64,000 nt of DNA from Candidatus Mediterraneibacter guildfordensis (GCA_019112735.1 DXIS01000039.1:40871-104870), one strand, 5' to 3'; shown: positions 39,251 to 48,985, counted from the first letter of the stretch. The notes: a model not told the origin generated them from the letters alone. Translations and numbers: made by a program.

Positions 39251-42200
39251 ATGAAGGCATTACTGGCTCCGCTTGCGGAACTGGCGGATTATCAGGATAT
39301 ACGAAGAGAGCGGGATAAGGAAAGCGGCCTCATCCAGATCGCGGGCTGCGTGAATTCCCAGAAAACCCATCTCATGTATGCGCTGGGCGATGGCTGTGAA
39401 TACAGGGTCATCGCTTTTTCCAGTGAGGAAAAAGCCGGGAAGGCCTGTGAAGAATGCCGTCTTTTTACGGACCGCGTCTACCTGTATCCGGCCAGGGATC
39501 TTCTGTTTTATTATGCGGATATCAAAGGCAATCTGCTGACGGACCGCCGGATGGAGGTGCTGCGGGCGCTGATCGAGAAGAAAGACGGGGAACCGGTCAC
39601 GGTCATTACGACGATGGATGCATTCCTGGACGGACTGGCTTCGCCGGCGGAGATCAGCAGACAGCGGATCTGTCTGGCGGGCGGCGGCACGGTCGACCTG
39701 GCGGATCTTGAGATGAGGCTGGCGGAAATGAAGTACGAGCGGGTCGTTCAGATCGAGGGGCCGGGGCAGTTTGCCGTCCGCGGAGGGATCATTGATATTT
39801 ACCCGCTCACAGAAGAACTGCCGGTGCGGATCGAACTGTGGGATGATGAGATTGATTCCATCCGCAGTTTTGATGTGGAGAGCCAGCGGTCTGTGGAAAA
39901 TCTGGAAGAGATCACGATCTATCCGGCTTCGGAAAACTGGAAGACCGGTCTTGAGACCGTATCATTTCTGGATTATTTCCCGAAGGATAAGACCGTCCTT
40001 TTTCTGGATGAACCGAAACGGCTCCAGGAGATGTCGGAGGAGACGGAACAGGAATATTTCCGGAGCAGGGAGAACCGTGAAAAAGAAAATGAAGAGGGCG
40101 GGAGAAGTGAAGATGAACCGCTGACCGTATATCAGACAAATGATATCATCGGGAAAATGAACACCTACTGCGGGATCGCGGCGACGACGCTGGAATCAAA
40201 GTGCGGCCTTTTCAAAGTGCGCAGGACATACAGCATCCAGGCGAAAGGCGTGAACCCGTACAACAGCAGCTTTGAACTTCTGACCCGGGACCTGAAGCGT
40301 CTGAAGCGAAGCGGATACCGGGTGGTGCTGCTGTCCGGATCCCGCACCAGGGCAAAGCGGCTTGCAGAAGATCTGAGGGACTATGACCTGAGCAGTTTCT
40401 ACAGTGATGATCTGGAACGGACCGTGGAGCCCGGCGAGATCATGGTCAGCTGCGGGTACGTCGCCGAAGGGTACGAGTACCCGATGCTGAAGTTCATGGT
40501 CATCTCCGAGACGGATATCTTCGGGCGAAGGAAAAAGAAAAAGCGGCGCCGGAGATATGAGGGGCAGAAGATCCGGGATTTTGCGGAACTGAAGCCCGGA
40601 GACTATGTGGTCCATGAGAACCACGGCATCGGCATTTATCAGGGGATCGAAAAGCTTGAGGTGGAAAAGACGACCCGGGATTATATGAAGATCTCCTATG
40701 CGGACAACGGCGTGCTCTATATCCCCGTGGCACAGATGGACCTGATCCAGAAATACGCAGGTTCTGACGCGCGGAAACCGAAGCTCAATAAACTTGGAAC
40801 GATCCAGTGGGGCAAAACAAAGAGCCAGGTAAAAAAAGCGGTCCGGGAGGTCGCGGAGGACCTGGTGAAACTGTATGCGGCCCGCCAGCATGCGGACGGA
40901 TTTGTGTACGGGCCGGATACGGTATGGCAGAAAGAATTCGAGGAAATGTTTCCTTTTGAGGAGACGGAAGACCAGCTGCAGGCTATCGAGGATACCAAGC
41001 ACGACATGGAGAGCACGAAGATCATGGACCGGCTCATCTGCGGGGATGTGGGATACGGCAAGACCGAGATTGCCCTCCGGGCAGCGTTCAAAGCCGTTCA
41101 GGAAGGGAAGCAGGTCGTATATCTGGTCCCGACCACCATCCTTGCCCAGCAGCATTACAATACATTTGTACAGCGGCTGAAGGATTTCCCGGTACGCATT
41201 GACCTGATGTGCCGGTTCCGCTCTTCCGCACAGCAGAAAAAGACTGCGGAGGATCTGAAAAAGGGGTTGGTGGATATTGTGATCGGCACCCACCGGGTCC
41301 TCTCGAAAGATGTGGGATTCAAAGACCTGGGGCTCCTGATCATTGACGAGGAGCAGCGGTTCGGCGTCGCGCATAAAGAGAAGATCAAGAAACTCCGGGA
41401 AAACGTGGACGTTCTCACGCTGACGGCCACGCCGATCCCCAGAACGCTCCATATGAGCCTGATCGGGATCCGGGATATGAGCGTGCTGGAGGAGGCGCCC
41501 CAGGACCGGATGCCTATCCAGACTTATGTGATCGAATACAGCGACGAGGTGGTCCGTGAGGCGATCGAGCGGGAGCTCGCCCGGGGCGGACAGGTTTACT
41601 ATGTCTATAACCGGGTCAGCGACATTGCGGATGTGGCCGGGCGCCTTGCCCGTCTTCTGCCGGACGCGACGGTGTCCTATGCCCACGGGCAGATGCGGGA
41701 GCGCCAGCTGGAAGATATTATGTATGACTTTATCAACGGGGATATTGACGTCCTGGTGTCCACCACGATCATTGAGACCGGACTGGACATCCCGAACGCC
41801 AATACGATGATCATCCAGGATGCGGACCGGTTCGGCCTGTCCCAGCTCTATCAGCTGCGGGGGCGTGTGGGCCGCTCCAACCGGATGGCCTATGCCTTTC
41901 TCCTGTACCGGCGGGATAAGCTTCTTCGGGAAGTGGCGGAGAAACGGCTGTCCGCCATCCGTGAGTTCACGGATCTGGGATCCGGGATCAAGATCGCCAT
42001 GCGGGACCTGGAGATCCGGGGAGCCGGCAATCTGCTGGGCGAGGCCCAGAGCGGGCACATGGAAGCGGTGGGATATGATCTCTACTGCAAGATGCTCAAT
42101 GAAGCGGTCCTTCAGCTGAAAGGCGGGGAGGAGGCGGAGATCTTCCAGACGACCATCGACCTCAATATTAACGCCTATATACCGGACTCCTACATTCGCA

Positions 42201-42610
42201 ATGAGAATCAGAAACTGGATATATATAAACGGATCTCGGCCATAGAAAATGAAGAGGATATGGACGATATGACGGAAGAGCTCATTGACCGGTTTGGGGA
42301 TATCCCGAAAACCGTGCAGCTGCTCCTTCATGCGGCGGCATTGAAGAATCTGGCGCATGCCGCGTATGTGACGGCGGTGGAGCAGAAAGGGGATGCGATC
42401 CGGTTCGTGATGTATGAAAGGGCGAAGATCGATCCGGCAAAGATCCCGGCCCTGCTGGCGTCTTACGGAAGAGATCTGTCGTTCCGAACGGAGGATCCGC
42501 CCTGTTTTCTGTACCGGAAGGCGGGAAAGAGCGGCAAAGCCGCACAGGAAAATGTACTGGATACGGTGCGCAGGGTGCTGGAAGATATCCGAAGCCTGGC
42601 GCTTCCGTGA
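39251..42610 (+). CDS. mfd: Transcription-repair coupling factor Mfd
   Basis: A 1119-residue translocase that removes stalled RNA polymerase from DNA damage and recruits UvrA. The N-terminal UvrB-like module is at about 1-330, the RNA-polymerase-interacting Tudor domain at about 443-505 (GDYVVHENHGIGIYQG), Walker A GDVGYGKTE at about 598, the DEEQRFGV box at about 698, and the RecA2 motifs STTIIETGLDIPN and QLRGRVGRS. The C-terminal TRCF domain is complete. GGAAGGGGAC precedes the ATG. Confidence 0.97.
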   Translation: MKALLAPLAELADYQDIRRERDKESGLIQIAGCVNSQKTHLMYALGDGCEYRVIAFSSEEKAGKACEECRLFTDRVYLYPARDLLFYYADIKGNLLTDRRMEVLRALIEKKDGEPVTVITTMDAFLDGLASPAEISRQRICLAGGGTVDLADLEMRLAEMKYERVVQIEGPGQFAVRGGIIDIYPLTEELPVRIELWDDEIDSIRSFDVESQRSVENLEEITIYPASENWKTGLETVSFLDYFPKDKTVLFLDEPKRLQEMSEETEQEYFRSRENREKENEEGGRSEDEPLTVYQTNDIIGKMNTYCGIAATTLESKCGLFKVRRTYSIQAKGVNPYNSSFELLTRDLKRLKRSGYRVVLLSGSRTRAKRLAEDLRDYDLSSFYSDDLERTVEPGEIMVSCGYVAEGYEYPMLKFMVISETDIFGRRKKKKRRRRYEGQKIRDFAELKPGDYVVHENHGIGIYQGIEKLEVEKTTRDYMKISYADNGVLYIPVAQMDLIQKYAGSDARKPKLNKLGTIQWGKTKSQVKKAVREVAEDLVKLYAARQHADGFVYGPDTVWQKEFEEMFPFEETEDQLQAIEDTKHDMESTKIMDRLICGDVGYGKTEIALRAAFKAVQEGKQVVYLVPTTILAQQHYNTFVQRLKDFPVRIDLMCRFRSSAQQKKTAEDLKKGLVDIVIGTHRVLSKDVGFKDLGLLIIDEEQRFGVAHKEKIKKLRENVDVLTLTATPIPRTLHMSLIGIRDMSVLEEAPQDRMPIQTYVIEYSDEVVREAIERELARGGQVYYVYNRVSDIADVAGRLARLLPDATVSYAHGQMRERQLEDIMYDFINGDIDVLVSTTIIETGLDIPNANTMIIQDADRFGLSQLYQLRGRVGRSNRMAYAFLLYRRDKLLREVAEKRLSAIREFTDLGSGIKIAMRDLEIRGAGNLLGEAQSGHMEAVGYDLYCKMLNEAVLQLKGGEEAEIFQTTIDLNINAYIPDSYIRNENQKLDIYKRISAIENEEDMDDMTEELIDRFGDIPKTVQLLLHAAALKNLAHAAYVTAVEQKGDAIRFVMYERAKIDPAKIPALLASYGRDLSFRTEDPPCFLYRKAGKSGKAAQENVLDTVRRVLEDIRSLALP

Positions 42611-42639
42611 GCCGGGCGTGATTTATTTGTGTTTGAGTC

Positions 42640-42668
42640 TTGTTACTTCCGGGAAAACACGCTATAAT
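42640..42668 (+). promoter_or_regulatory. Promoter of the foldase-like lipoprotein gene
   Basis: TTGTTA, 17-base spacer, TATAAT, 33 bases before the ATG. Confidence 0.65.
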
Positions 42669-42701
42669 GTATCAGTATAGCGTTAGAAAGAGGAGGCTGT
42701 T

Positions 42702-43766
42702 ATGTTACATTTAGGAAAAAGAGCGGCAGTGCTGACAGCGGCGGGTGTGCTTTCCGCAGGGATGCTTGCAGGCTGCAGCGGAACGATCGATACAGGAGCC
42801 GTTGTGGCAACGGTAGGCGAAGAGGATATTACTCTGGGAGTTGCCAATTTCTATGCCCGGATGACGCAGGGACAGTATGAAACCTATTATGCCGGCATGA
42901 TGGGAATGACCGGTGAAGATATGTGGACACAGGAAGTTGAAGAGGGAAAGACTTATGAGCAGGCTGTCAAGGAAAGCATTATGACGGAGCTTGAGAATCT
43001 GTATCTCATTTCCCAGCATGCGGCAGAGTACGAAGTTGCTCTGACGGAAGATGAAGAGGATGCGATCAAAGAAGCGGCAAAACAGTTCGATGAGAACAAT
43101 TCGGATGAGACAAAAGAAGTCGTTTCAGGATATCGTAAAGATATTGAGAAATATCTGGAACTTCTGACGATCCAGAATAAGATGGCCGACAAGATGAAAG
43201 AGGGCGTTGACGAGGAGGTTTCTGATGAGGAAGCCGCTCAGAAGGCGATGAAGTATGTATACTTCTCCTTCAGTTCAACGGATGATTCCGGCAATACCGT
43301 GGATCTCTCGGATGAAGAGAAGGAGGCGCTCCGTGAAGACGCGCAGACCCTGGCGGATCGTGTGAAAGACGGGGAAAATATGACGGAAGTTGCTGAAGAG
43401 ATGGGCCTGACGGCCAATGACCTGACCTTTGATGAAGAGAGCACCGGCCCGAATGAAGATCTTGTGGCGGAAGTGAACGGGTTTACCGAGGAAGGCGAGT
43501 GTACAGATCCGATCGAAAGCGACCTTGGGCTTTATGTGGGTCAGCTGACCAGCCTTCTGGACCGCGATGCAACGGATCAGGAAAAGAATAATATCGTAGA
43601 GGAGCGGCGCCAGGAGCAGTACAATTCCCTGCTTGAAGAGTGGCGCGATGCGATAACGATCGAAGTGGACGAAAAAGTCTGGGAGAAAGTTGATTTTAAT
43701 GATGTGGGAGTAACGATCATCACGCCTGAAGAAGAAACAGAAGGATCGGAAACGGAGACTGAATAG
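42702..43766 (+). CDS. Foldase-type (PrsA/SurA-like) lipoprotein
   Basis: A 354-residue lipoprotein with signal peptide ending LSAGMLAGC and lipidated Cys25. The mature chain begins GAVVATVGEEDITLGVANFYAR, the SurA/PrsA N-terminal pattern, and is dominated by acidic helices. A parvulin-like segment may lie at about 180-290 (MKYVYFSFSS ... LADRVKDGENMTEVAEEMG), but the key isomerase residues are not obvious. It probably helps fold exported proteins. GAAAGAGGAGG precedes the start; own promoter and terminator. Confidence 0.75.
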   Translation: MLHLGKRAAVLTAAGVLSAGMLAGCSGTIDTGAVVATVGEEDITLGVANFYARMTQGQYETYYAGMMGMTGEDMWTQEVEEGKTYEQAVKESIMTELENLYLISQHAAEYEVALTEDEEDAIKEAAKQFDENNSDETKEVVSGYRKDIEKYLELLTIQNKMADKMKEGVDEEVSDEEAAQKAMKYVYFSFSSTDDSGNTVDLSDEEKEALREDAQTLADRVKDGENMTEVAEEMGLTANDLTFDEESTGPNEDLVAEVNGFTEEGECTDPIESDLGLYVGQLTSLLDRDATDQEKNNIVEERRQEQYNSLLEEWRDAITIEVDEKVWEKVDFNDVGVTIITPEEETEGSETETE

Positions 43767-43776
43767 TAAGAGAGAT

Positions 43777-43816
43777 AAAAAGGAGCACTGCAGACAAATG
43801 CAGTGCTCTTTTTTAA
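43777..43816. terminator. Bidirectional terminator
   Basis: AAAAAGGAGCACTGCA, loop GACAAA, TGCAGTGCTCTTTTTT. It serves both converging genes. Confidence 0.9.
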
Positions 43817-43819
43817 ATC

Positions 43820-44305
43820 CTAGATATATTCACATTTTTCAAAATAGTGCATCAGGATGTCCGCGCAGTTTTCCACACCGAGTTCGGATGTGTCGAGGAT
43901 CATATGATAGTCGTTCACATCGCCCCAGGTCCTGCCGGTGTGCTCGTAATAGTAGGCGGCACGTTCCTCGTCATTTGTCTCGACTTTCTCTTTCGCCTCG
44001 TCATAGCTTAAGCTGTACTTGTCCATGATCCGGCGGATGCGGTCTTCTTTGTCAGCGCATACGAAAATGTTCAGTACATTCATCCGGTCTCTCAGGATAT
44101 CCGAAGCGCACCGCCCGAGGATGATGCAGGGCTGCTCGGCCAGACGCCGGATGGCCTCCGCCTCACTCTCGTACATGTGATCGTGGATCTTTTCCTCTAT
44201 GTACGCCTTGTCATATACGGGGATATTAAGCCGCTCGGAAAGTTCTTTTGCAATAATACTTGCCCCGGTTCCGAAACGGCGGCTCATGGTGATTACTAAT
44301 TTCAT
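43820..44305 (-). CDS. Cytidylate kinase-like protein
   Basis: A 161-residue P-loop kinase-like protein. The nucleotide loop is ITMSRRFGTGASIIAKEL, with LGRCASDIL and a lid region rich in Arg (DRIRRIMDKY, DEERAAYYYEHTGRTWG). Shorter than Cmk (about 220), it belongs to the cytidylate-kinase-like family common in Clostridia. The true substrate is unknown. GGAGGAGTTC precedes the ATG. It lies 42 bases behind fprA on the same strand and is probably co-transcribed. Confidence 0.8.
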   Translation of the reverse strand: MKLVITMSRRFGTGASIIAKELSERLNIPVYDKAYIEEKIHDHMYESEAEAIRRLAEQPCIILGRCASDILRDRMNVLNIFVCADKEDRIRRIMDKYSLSYDEAKEKVETNDEERAAYYYEHTGRTWGDVNDYHMILDTSELGVENCADILMHYFEKCEYI

Positions 44306-44347
44306 TAAGAACTCCTCCTTTGTAGACTGAATTCTGGATAAAGTCTA

Positions 44348-45550
44348 TTATAACACTTCTTCGGCGATTTGTCTGCCCAGAGATTCCAGTTCTTCCATCT
44401 GGGCGTCTTTGAGGGAAGACTTGATGGTTACATTTGTGACCATCAGCGTCATATCCTTCATTTCGCTGATCTTATTGCTGATGAGCTTTGTGCTCTGGGG
44501 CGCCCAGCTTCCGTTGCCAAGAACGGCGATGGTCCGGTTCTTGAGCGCCAGCGCTTTCATGTCTTCCAGGAAATTGTCCATCAGCGGATAGATGCCGTTG
44601 TTGTAGGTCGGCGCAGCCAGCACGATGTGGCTGTATTTAAAACTGTCCGCGATCAGTTCGGACACGTGGGTCTTGGAAATGTTGTGCATGCAGATGTTTT
44701 TCACGCCTGCCTCCGCCAGTTTTGCAGCCAGTACATCCGCCATGTTCTCGGTATTTCCGTACATGGAGGCGTAGGCGATCATAACGCCTTTTTCTTCCGG
44801 CTCATAGCGGCTCCATTTGTCATATTTCCCGATGATGTAATCAAGATCCGTGCGCCAGACGGGTCCGTGGAGCGGGCAGAGCATCTGAATGTCAAGCCCT
44901 GCGGCCTTTTTCAGTACGGTCTGTACCTGCATGCCGTATTTGCCGACGATATTTGTATAGTAGCGGCGGGCCTCGTCAAGCCAGTCCCGGTCAAAGTTGA
45001 TCTCGTCATTGAAAATATTGCCGTTCAGGGCTTTGAATGTTCCGAAAGCGTCCGCGCAGAAGAGGATCTTATCCGCCTCATCGTAAGTCATCATAACTTC
45101 CGGCCAGTGCACCATGGGCGCCATCACAAAATGCAGGGTGTGTTTTCCGGTGCAGAATGTGTCGCCTTCTTTTACAATGACCTTTTTCTCTTCCAGGTCA
45201 AAGCCGAAGAACTGGTCGATCATCGGGAAGGTTTTGGCGTTGCCGATGATCTGCATTTCCGGGTAGCGCAGCGCCAGTTCATCGATCATGGCGCAGTGGT
45301 CCGGCTCCATGTGGTTGACGATCAGGTAGTCAAGAGATCTGCCGTTCAGGACAGCCTGTACATTTTCCAGGAACTGGCGTCCTACGGAGTAATCTGCGGA
45401 ATCAAAAAGAACGGTTTTCTCGTCCATCAGCAGATAGGAGTTGTAGGACACTCCGTCCGAGAGCGGGAAAATATTTTCGAACAGTTCGATCCGGCGGTCG
45501 CTTGCGCCCACCCAGTACAGATCTTCTGTGATTTTTCTGTAGCAGTGCAT
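44348..45550 (-). CDS. fprA: FprA family A-type flavoprotein (flavodiiron protein)
   Basis: A 400-residue cytosolic enzyme that reduces oxygen or nitric oxide, protecting anaerobes. The N-terminal MBL-type diiron domain carries NHMEPDHCAMIDE (His-x-Glu-x-Asp-His) and CPLHGPVWR, and the C-terminal flavodoxin domain starts IAYASMYGNTENMADVLA. No rubredoxin domain is fused. TAAGGAGG precedes the ATG. It is divergent to csoR. Confidence 0.95.
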   Translation of the reverse strand: MHCYRKITEDLYWVGASDRRIELFENIFPLSDGVSYNSYLLMDEKTVLFDSADYSVGRQFLENVQAVLNGRSLDYLIVNHMEPDHCAMIDELALRYPEMQIIGNAKTFPMIDQFFGFDLEEKKVIVKEGDTFCTGKHTLHFVMAPMVHWPEVMMTYDEADKILFCADAFGTFKALNGNIFNDEINFDRDWLDEARRYYTNIVGKYGMQVQTVLKKAAGLDIQMLCPLHGPVWRTDLDYIIGKYDKWSRYEPEEKGVMIAYASMYGNTENMADVLAAKLAEAGVKNICMHNISKTHVSELIADSFKYSHIVLAAPTYNNGIYPLMDNFLEDMKALALKNRTIAVLGNGSWAPQSTKLISNKISEMKDMTLMVTNVTIKSSLKDAQMEELESLGRQIAEEVL

Positions 45551-45604
45551 ATAAAATCCTCCTTATATTTAAGACATAATGAATAAACATTTACCAACGA
45601 CTCT

Positions 45605-45632
45605 ATTCTACCATAAAAGATAAAATTCGCAA
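45605..45632 (-). promoter_or_regulatory. Promoter of fprA
   Basis: On the minus strand TTGCGA, 16-base spacer, TAGAAT, about 55 bases before the ATG. Confidence 0.5.
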
Positions 45633-45670
45633 TATGCGTATTTGTTTTCGTACAGAAATAAAATCAGTGC

Positions 45671-45699
45671 TTGCAAAATACCCCTGTGTGGTATATAAT
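45671..45699 (+). promoter_or_regulatory. csoR-copA promoter with overlapping CsoR-type operator
   Basis: TTGCAA, 17-base spacer, TATAAT. The spacer contains ATACC-N7-GGTAT (45678-45694), the shape of a CsoR box, so copper-free CsoR would block the polymerase. Confidence 0.65.
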
Positions 45700-45713
45700 C
45701 TACTTGTAAGGAA

Positions 45714-45732
45714 TATACCCTGCGGGGGTTTA
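45714..45732. promoter_or_regulatory. Second CsoR-type operator candidate
   Basis: TATACCC-TGC-GGGGGTTTA, a G/C-core inverted repeat flanked by A/T, between the promoter and the csoR ribosome binding site. Confidence 0.45.
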
Positions 45733-45755
45733 TCAGATATAAGGAGACAAATAGA

Positions 45756-46100
45756 ATGGAAGATAAAGCATTTGCAGAAAATCCATTGGAAGCAGGCGGT
45801 AAAGTCTGTCCGCACTGTCTGCACAGTATGAAGGAGCGGTCGGAAAAGGAGAAGCGCAGCATGATCAACCGGCTGAACCGGATTGAGGGACAGGTGCGCG
45901 GGATCCGCAAAATGGTGGAAAACAATGCCTACTGCCCGGAGATCCTGATCCAGGTGTCCGCCGTCAACGCGGCGCTCAACAGCTTTAATAAAGTGCTTCT
46001 GGCCGAACATATCCGTTCCTGTGTGGCGGAGGACATCCGGGAGGGGAAGGAAGAGACCATAGACGAACTTGTCCTTGTCCTTCAGAAACTGATGAAATAG
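45756..46100 (+). CDS. csoR: Copper-sensing repressor CsoR
   Basis: A 114-residue all-helical tetrameric repressor of the DUF156 family. The Cu(I) ligands are at Cys60, His85 and Cys89, with the C-x24-H-x3-C spacing of the characterised M. tuberculosis CsoR. The helix [18 protein letters not shown] is typical. There is an N-terminal extension with CPHCLH (C18, C21, H23) that could bind a further metal ion. AAGGAG lies upstream. copA follows after 11 bases, and operator-like sites lie in the promoter, so it should repress this operon until copper rises. Confidence 0.93.
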   Translation: MEDKAFAENPLEAGGKVCPHCLHSMKERSEKEKRSMINRLNRIEGQVRGIRKMVENNAYCPEILIQVSAVNAALNSFNKVLLAEHIRSCVAEDIREGKEETIDELVLVLQKLMK

Positions 46101-46111
46101 GAGGGATCAAG

Positions 46112-48643
46112 ATGGATCAATATAATGTAACGGGCATGAGCTGCGCGGCCTGCAGCGCCCGGGTGGAGAAAGCCGTGTCGCACGTCCCCGGCGTCACATC
46201 CTGTTCGGTCAGCCTGCTGACCAACTCCATGGGCGTCGAGGGAACCGCCTCCCCGGCGGAGATCATCGCGGCGGTGGAAGAAGCCGGATATGGCGCGTCA
46301 GAAAAGGGAGCTGCACACGAGGCAGGGAAAACCGGCGGGATGTCCATTGCCGAAGCGGAGGATTCGCTGAAGGACCGGGAAACGCCGAAAATGAAACGCC
46401 GGCTCATCGCATCTCTGTGTTTCCTCATTCCCCTTATGTATTTTTCAATGGGCCATATGATGTGGGACTGGCCGGTCCCTTCATTCCTGGAAGGAAACCA
46501 TGTGGCCATGGGGCTGATCCAGCTCCTTCTGACGACCACTGTCATGGTGATCAACCAGAAGTTCTTCATCAGCGGGTTTAAAGGGCTGATCCACCGGGCG
46601 CCGAACATGGATACCCTGGTGGCGCTGGGGGCCGGGGCGTCCTACGGGTACAGCCTGTACGCTCTGTTTGCCATGACGGACGCCCAGATGAGGGGCGATA
46701 TGGCGGGCGTGATGTCGTATATGCATGAGTTTTATTTTGAGTCGGCGGCCATGATCCTGACCCTGATCACGGTGGGCAAGATGCTGGAGGCCCGCTCCAA
46801 AGGCCGGACCACGGACGCTCTGAAAAGTCTGATGAAACTGGCGCCGAAGACAGCCACGGTGGTGAGGAGCGGCATCGAGGAGACGATCTCCATCGATCAG
46901 GTGCGCAAAGGCGATGTGTTCGTCGTACGGCCCGGTGAAAATATACCGGTGGACGGCATTGTCCTGGAAGGGATCAGCGCGGTCAATGAATCGGCGCTGA
47001 CCGGCGAAAGCATCCCGGTGGATAAAAACACCGGGGATGGGGTGTCGGCTGCGACGCTCAATCAGTCCGGGTTCCTGAAATGTGAGGCGACCCGGGTGGG
47101 CGAGGACACGACGCTCTCCCAGATCATCCAGATGGTGAGTGATGCGGCGGCTACAAAAGCGCCCATCGCCAAGGTGGCGGACCGGGTATCCGGCGTATTC
47201 GTCCCGGCGGTGATCGGGATCGCCCTTGTGACCATCGCGGTATGGCTGATCGCAGGCCAGACGGCGGGCTTTGCGCTGGCCAGAGGGATTTCCGTGCTGG
47301 TGATCAGCTGCCCCTGCGCCTTGGGACTGGCGACTCCGGTGGCCATCATGGTAGGCAACGGGATGGGGGCAAAGAACGGCATTATGTTCAAGACTGCGGT
47401 TTCCCTGGAGGAGACAGGGAAGACGGAGATCGTTGCCCTGGATAAAACCGGGACCATCACCAGCGGGGAGCCCCGGGTGACGGATATGATCCCGGCAGAG
47501 GGCGTGACCGGGGACGAACTGCTGTCCACGGCCTGCGCGCTGGAACAGAAGAGCGAACATCCGCTTGCACGGGCTATTATGGCCAAAGCCGGAGAGACAG
47601 GAGCAGGAGTAGTTCCCGGGGTGGAAGATTTTCAGGCCCTTCCGGGCAACGGGCTTGCCGGTACAATAAACGGCGAGTCTGTCTGCGGCGGCAATCTTAC
47701 GTTTATCAGCGGCAGGGCGGATGTCCCCGGTGAGATCCGCAGGCGGGCGGAAACACTGGCCGAAGAGGGAAAGACGCCGCTTTTCTTCAGCCGGAAAGGA
47801 AAGCTTGCCGGGATCATCGCCGTGGCGGATGTGATCAAGGAAGACAGCCCGCAGGCGGTAAAAGAACTGCAGAATATGGGGATCCGTGTCGTTATGCTCA
47901 CCGGAGACAATGAGCGTACGGCAAAAGCCATCGGCGCCCAGGCCGGTGTGGACGAGGTGATCGCAGGCGTTCTCCCGGAAGGCAAGGAAAGCGTGATCCG
48001 GTCCCTGAAAAAGAAGGGGAAAGTCGCCATGGTGGGCGATGGCATCAATGACGCCCCGGCGCTCACACGGGCGGATATGGGCATCGCCATCGGCGCGGGT
48101 ACGGATATTGCCATCGACGCGGCGGACGTGGTGCTGATGAAAAGCCGTCTGAGCGACGTGCCGGCCGCGATCCGCATGAGCCGGGCGACGCTCCGGAATA
48201 TCCATGAGAACCTGTTCTGGGCGTTCTTCTATAACGTGATTGGCATTCCTCTGGCAGCAGGGGTGTGGATCCCGGTGTTCGGGTGGCAGTTAAATCCCAT
48301 GTTTGGCGCGGCGGCGATGAGCCTTTCAAGTTTCTGCGTCGTAAGTAATGCTCTCAGGCTCAACTGGTTCAAAATGTATGACGCCGGAAGAGATAAGAAA
48401 ATAAAAGTAAAAAAGAAAAAGGAGGAAACAACAATGACAAAGACAATGAAGATCGAGGGAATGATGTGCGGACACTGCGAGGCCAGAGTAAAGAAAGTGC
48501 TGGAGGCGCTTCCGGAAGTGGATGCGGCGGAAGTAAGCCATGAGGCCGGAACGGCCGTTGTCACACTGAACGCGGAGATCAGCGATGAGGTGCTGAAAAA
48601 AACCGTAGAAGATCAGGATTATAAAGTGCTGGGGATCGAATAG
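46112..48643 (+). CDS. copA: Copper-exporting P-type ATPase with N- and C-terminal HMA domains
   Basis: An 843-residue P1B-ATPase that expels Cu(I). The N-terminal metal domain has GMSCAAC (Cys11, Cys14), eight membrane helices surround the CPC ion site (400-402), the phosphorylated Asp444 is in DKTGTIT, and SEHPLA, MLTGDN and GDGINDAP are present. After the last membrane helix comes a Lys-rich linker and a second HMA domain (GMMCGHC, Cys786 and Cys789). The reading frame is open throughout, but a strong internal start precedes the last domain (see next entry). Operon with csoR. Confidence 0.95.
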   Translation: MDQYNVTGMSCAACSARVEKAVSHVPGVTSCSVSLLTNSMGVEGTASPAEIIAAVEEAGYGASEKGAAHEAGKTGGMSIAEAEDSLKDRETPKMKRRLIASLCFLIPLMYFSMGHMMWDWPVPSFLEGNHVAMGLIQLLLTTTVMVINQKFFISGFKGLIHRAPNMDTLVALGAGASYGYSLYALFAMTDAQMRGDMAGVMSYMHEFYFESAAMILTLITVGKMLEARSKGRTTDALKSLMKLAPKTATVVRSGIEETISIDQVRKGDVFVVRPGENIPVDGIVLEGISAVNESALTGESIPVDKNTGDGVSAATLNQSGFLKCEATRVGEDTTLSQIIQMVSDAAATKAPIAKVADRVSGVFVPAVIGIALVTIAVWLIAGQTAGFALARGISVLVISCPCALGLATPVAIMVGNGMGAKNGIMFKTAVSLEETGKTEIVALDKTGTITSGEPRVTDMIPAEGVTGDELLSTACALEQKSEHPLARAIMAKAGETGAGVVPGVEDFQALPGNGLAGTINGESVCGGNLTFISGRADVPGEIRRRAETLAEEGKTPLFFSRKGKLAGIIAVADVIKEDSPQAVKELQNMGIRVVMLTGDNERTAKAIGAQAGVDEVIAGVLPEGKESVIRSLKKKGKVAMVGDGINDAPALTRADMGIAIGAGTDIAIDAADVVLMKSRLSDVPAAIRMSRATLRNIHENLFWAFFYNVIGIPLAAGVWIPVFGWQLNPMFGAAAMSLSSFCVVSNALRLNWFKMYDAGRDKKIKVKKKKEETTMTKTMKIEGMMCGHCEARVKKVLEALPEVDAAEVSHEAGTAVVTLNAEISDEVLKKTVEDQDYKVLGIE
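48434..48643 (+). CDS. copZ: CopZ copper chaperone from an internal start within copA
   Basis: ATG 48434, in the copA frame, has AAAGGAGG placed 8 bases upstream, as good as any site in the window. It would give a free 69-residue HMA protein ([19 protein letters not shown] onward) with the size and CxxC motif of CopZ. The segment before it is Lys-rich ([11 protein letters not shown]), because it is formed by the ribosome binding site region. Thus the cell may make both the fused ATPase and free CopZ, or the fusion arose by loss of a stop codon. Expression of the short form is inferred. Confidence 0.6.
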   Translation: MTKTMKIEGMMCGHCEARVKKVLEALPEVDAAEVSHEAGTAVVTLNAEISDEVLKKTVEDQDYKVLGIE

Positions 48644-48690
48644 GCTCCCCGGCCTTTTTATTGTGTCCCGATCCACTGAGGATTTTGTGG

Positions 48691-48719
48691 TTGCAGGCAG
48701 AAATAAATCGTGGTATAGT
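48691..48719 (+). promoter_or_regulatory. Promoter-like sequence upstream of the Rpn relic
   Basis: TTGCAG, 17-base spacer, TATAGT. It is followed by a leader with two small hairpins (CTGCTTTCT/AGAAAGCAG at 48775-48802; GGCTG/CAGCC near 48823-48835). Nothing else is seen between copA and 48870. Confidence 0.45.
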
Positions 48720-48873
48720 TTATTCACATCAAAATTTTCAGCAGCACATTTCAAATCTAAGAATCATGCTGCGGCTGCTTTCTTGATCAGATCAGAAAGC
48801 AGATCTTATTATCATGGCTGTTTCAGCCGGTAATTTCAGTTTTGATCAAATCAATTCAAAGGAGGAAGCGCCT

Positions 48874-48957
48874 ATGGGCAAAGCAGACGCTGCTGTCAGA
48901 AACTGGCTCAGCGACAAAAGAAGGGTCAACTTTTCGAAAATGTGGTTGACATTTTGA
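48874..48957 (+). pseudogene. 5' remnant of an Rpn-family (PD-(D/E)XK) transposase gene
   Basis: A 27-codon ORF starting MGKADAAVRNWLSDKRR, preceded by AAAGGAGG. This start is the typical N-terminus of Rpn/PD-(D/E)XK transposase-like proteins of Lachnospiraceae; after residue 17 the similarity stops (VNFSKMWLTF, then TGA). The body of the gene is missing, so a deletion has joined the head to the recA promoter region. The family assignment rests on this short stretch and on recall. Confidence 0.55.
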
Positions 48958-48974
48958 ATGGAGTATAATACTAT
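48945..48974 (+). promoter_or_regulatory. recA promoter
   Basis: TTGACA (48945-48950), 18-base spacer, TACTAT. The -35 lies inside the last codons of the Rpn relic. Confidence 0.6.
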
Positions 48975-48985
48975 AGTAACGGACA

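Noticed and set aside
40196..42358. A 720-codon open frame on the minus strand
   Set aside because: It lies fully inside mfd on the other strand, has no ribosome binding site or recognisable motif, and is Arg/His/Leu-rich as expected for the complement of a GC-biased gene.
46481..48205. A 574-codon open frame opposite copA
   Set aside because: Shadow of copA; His/Arg-rich composition and no start signal.
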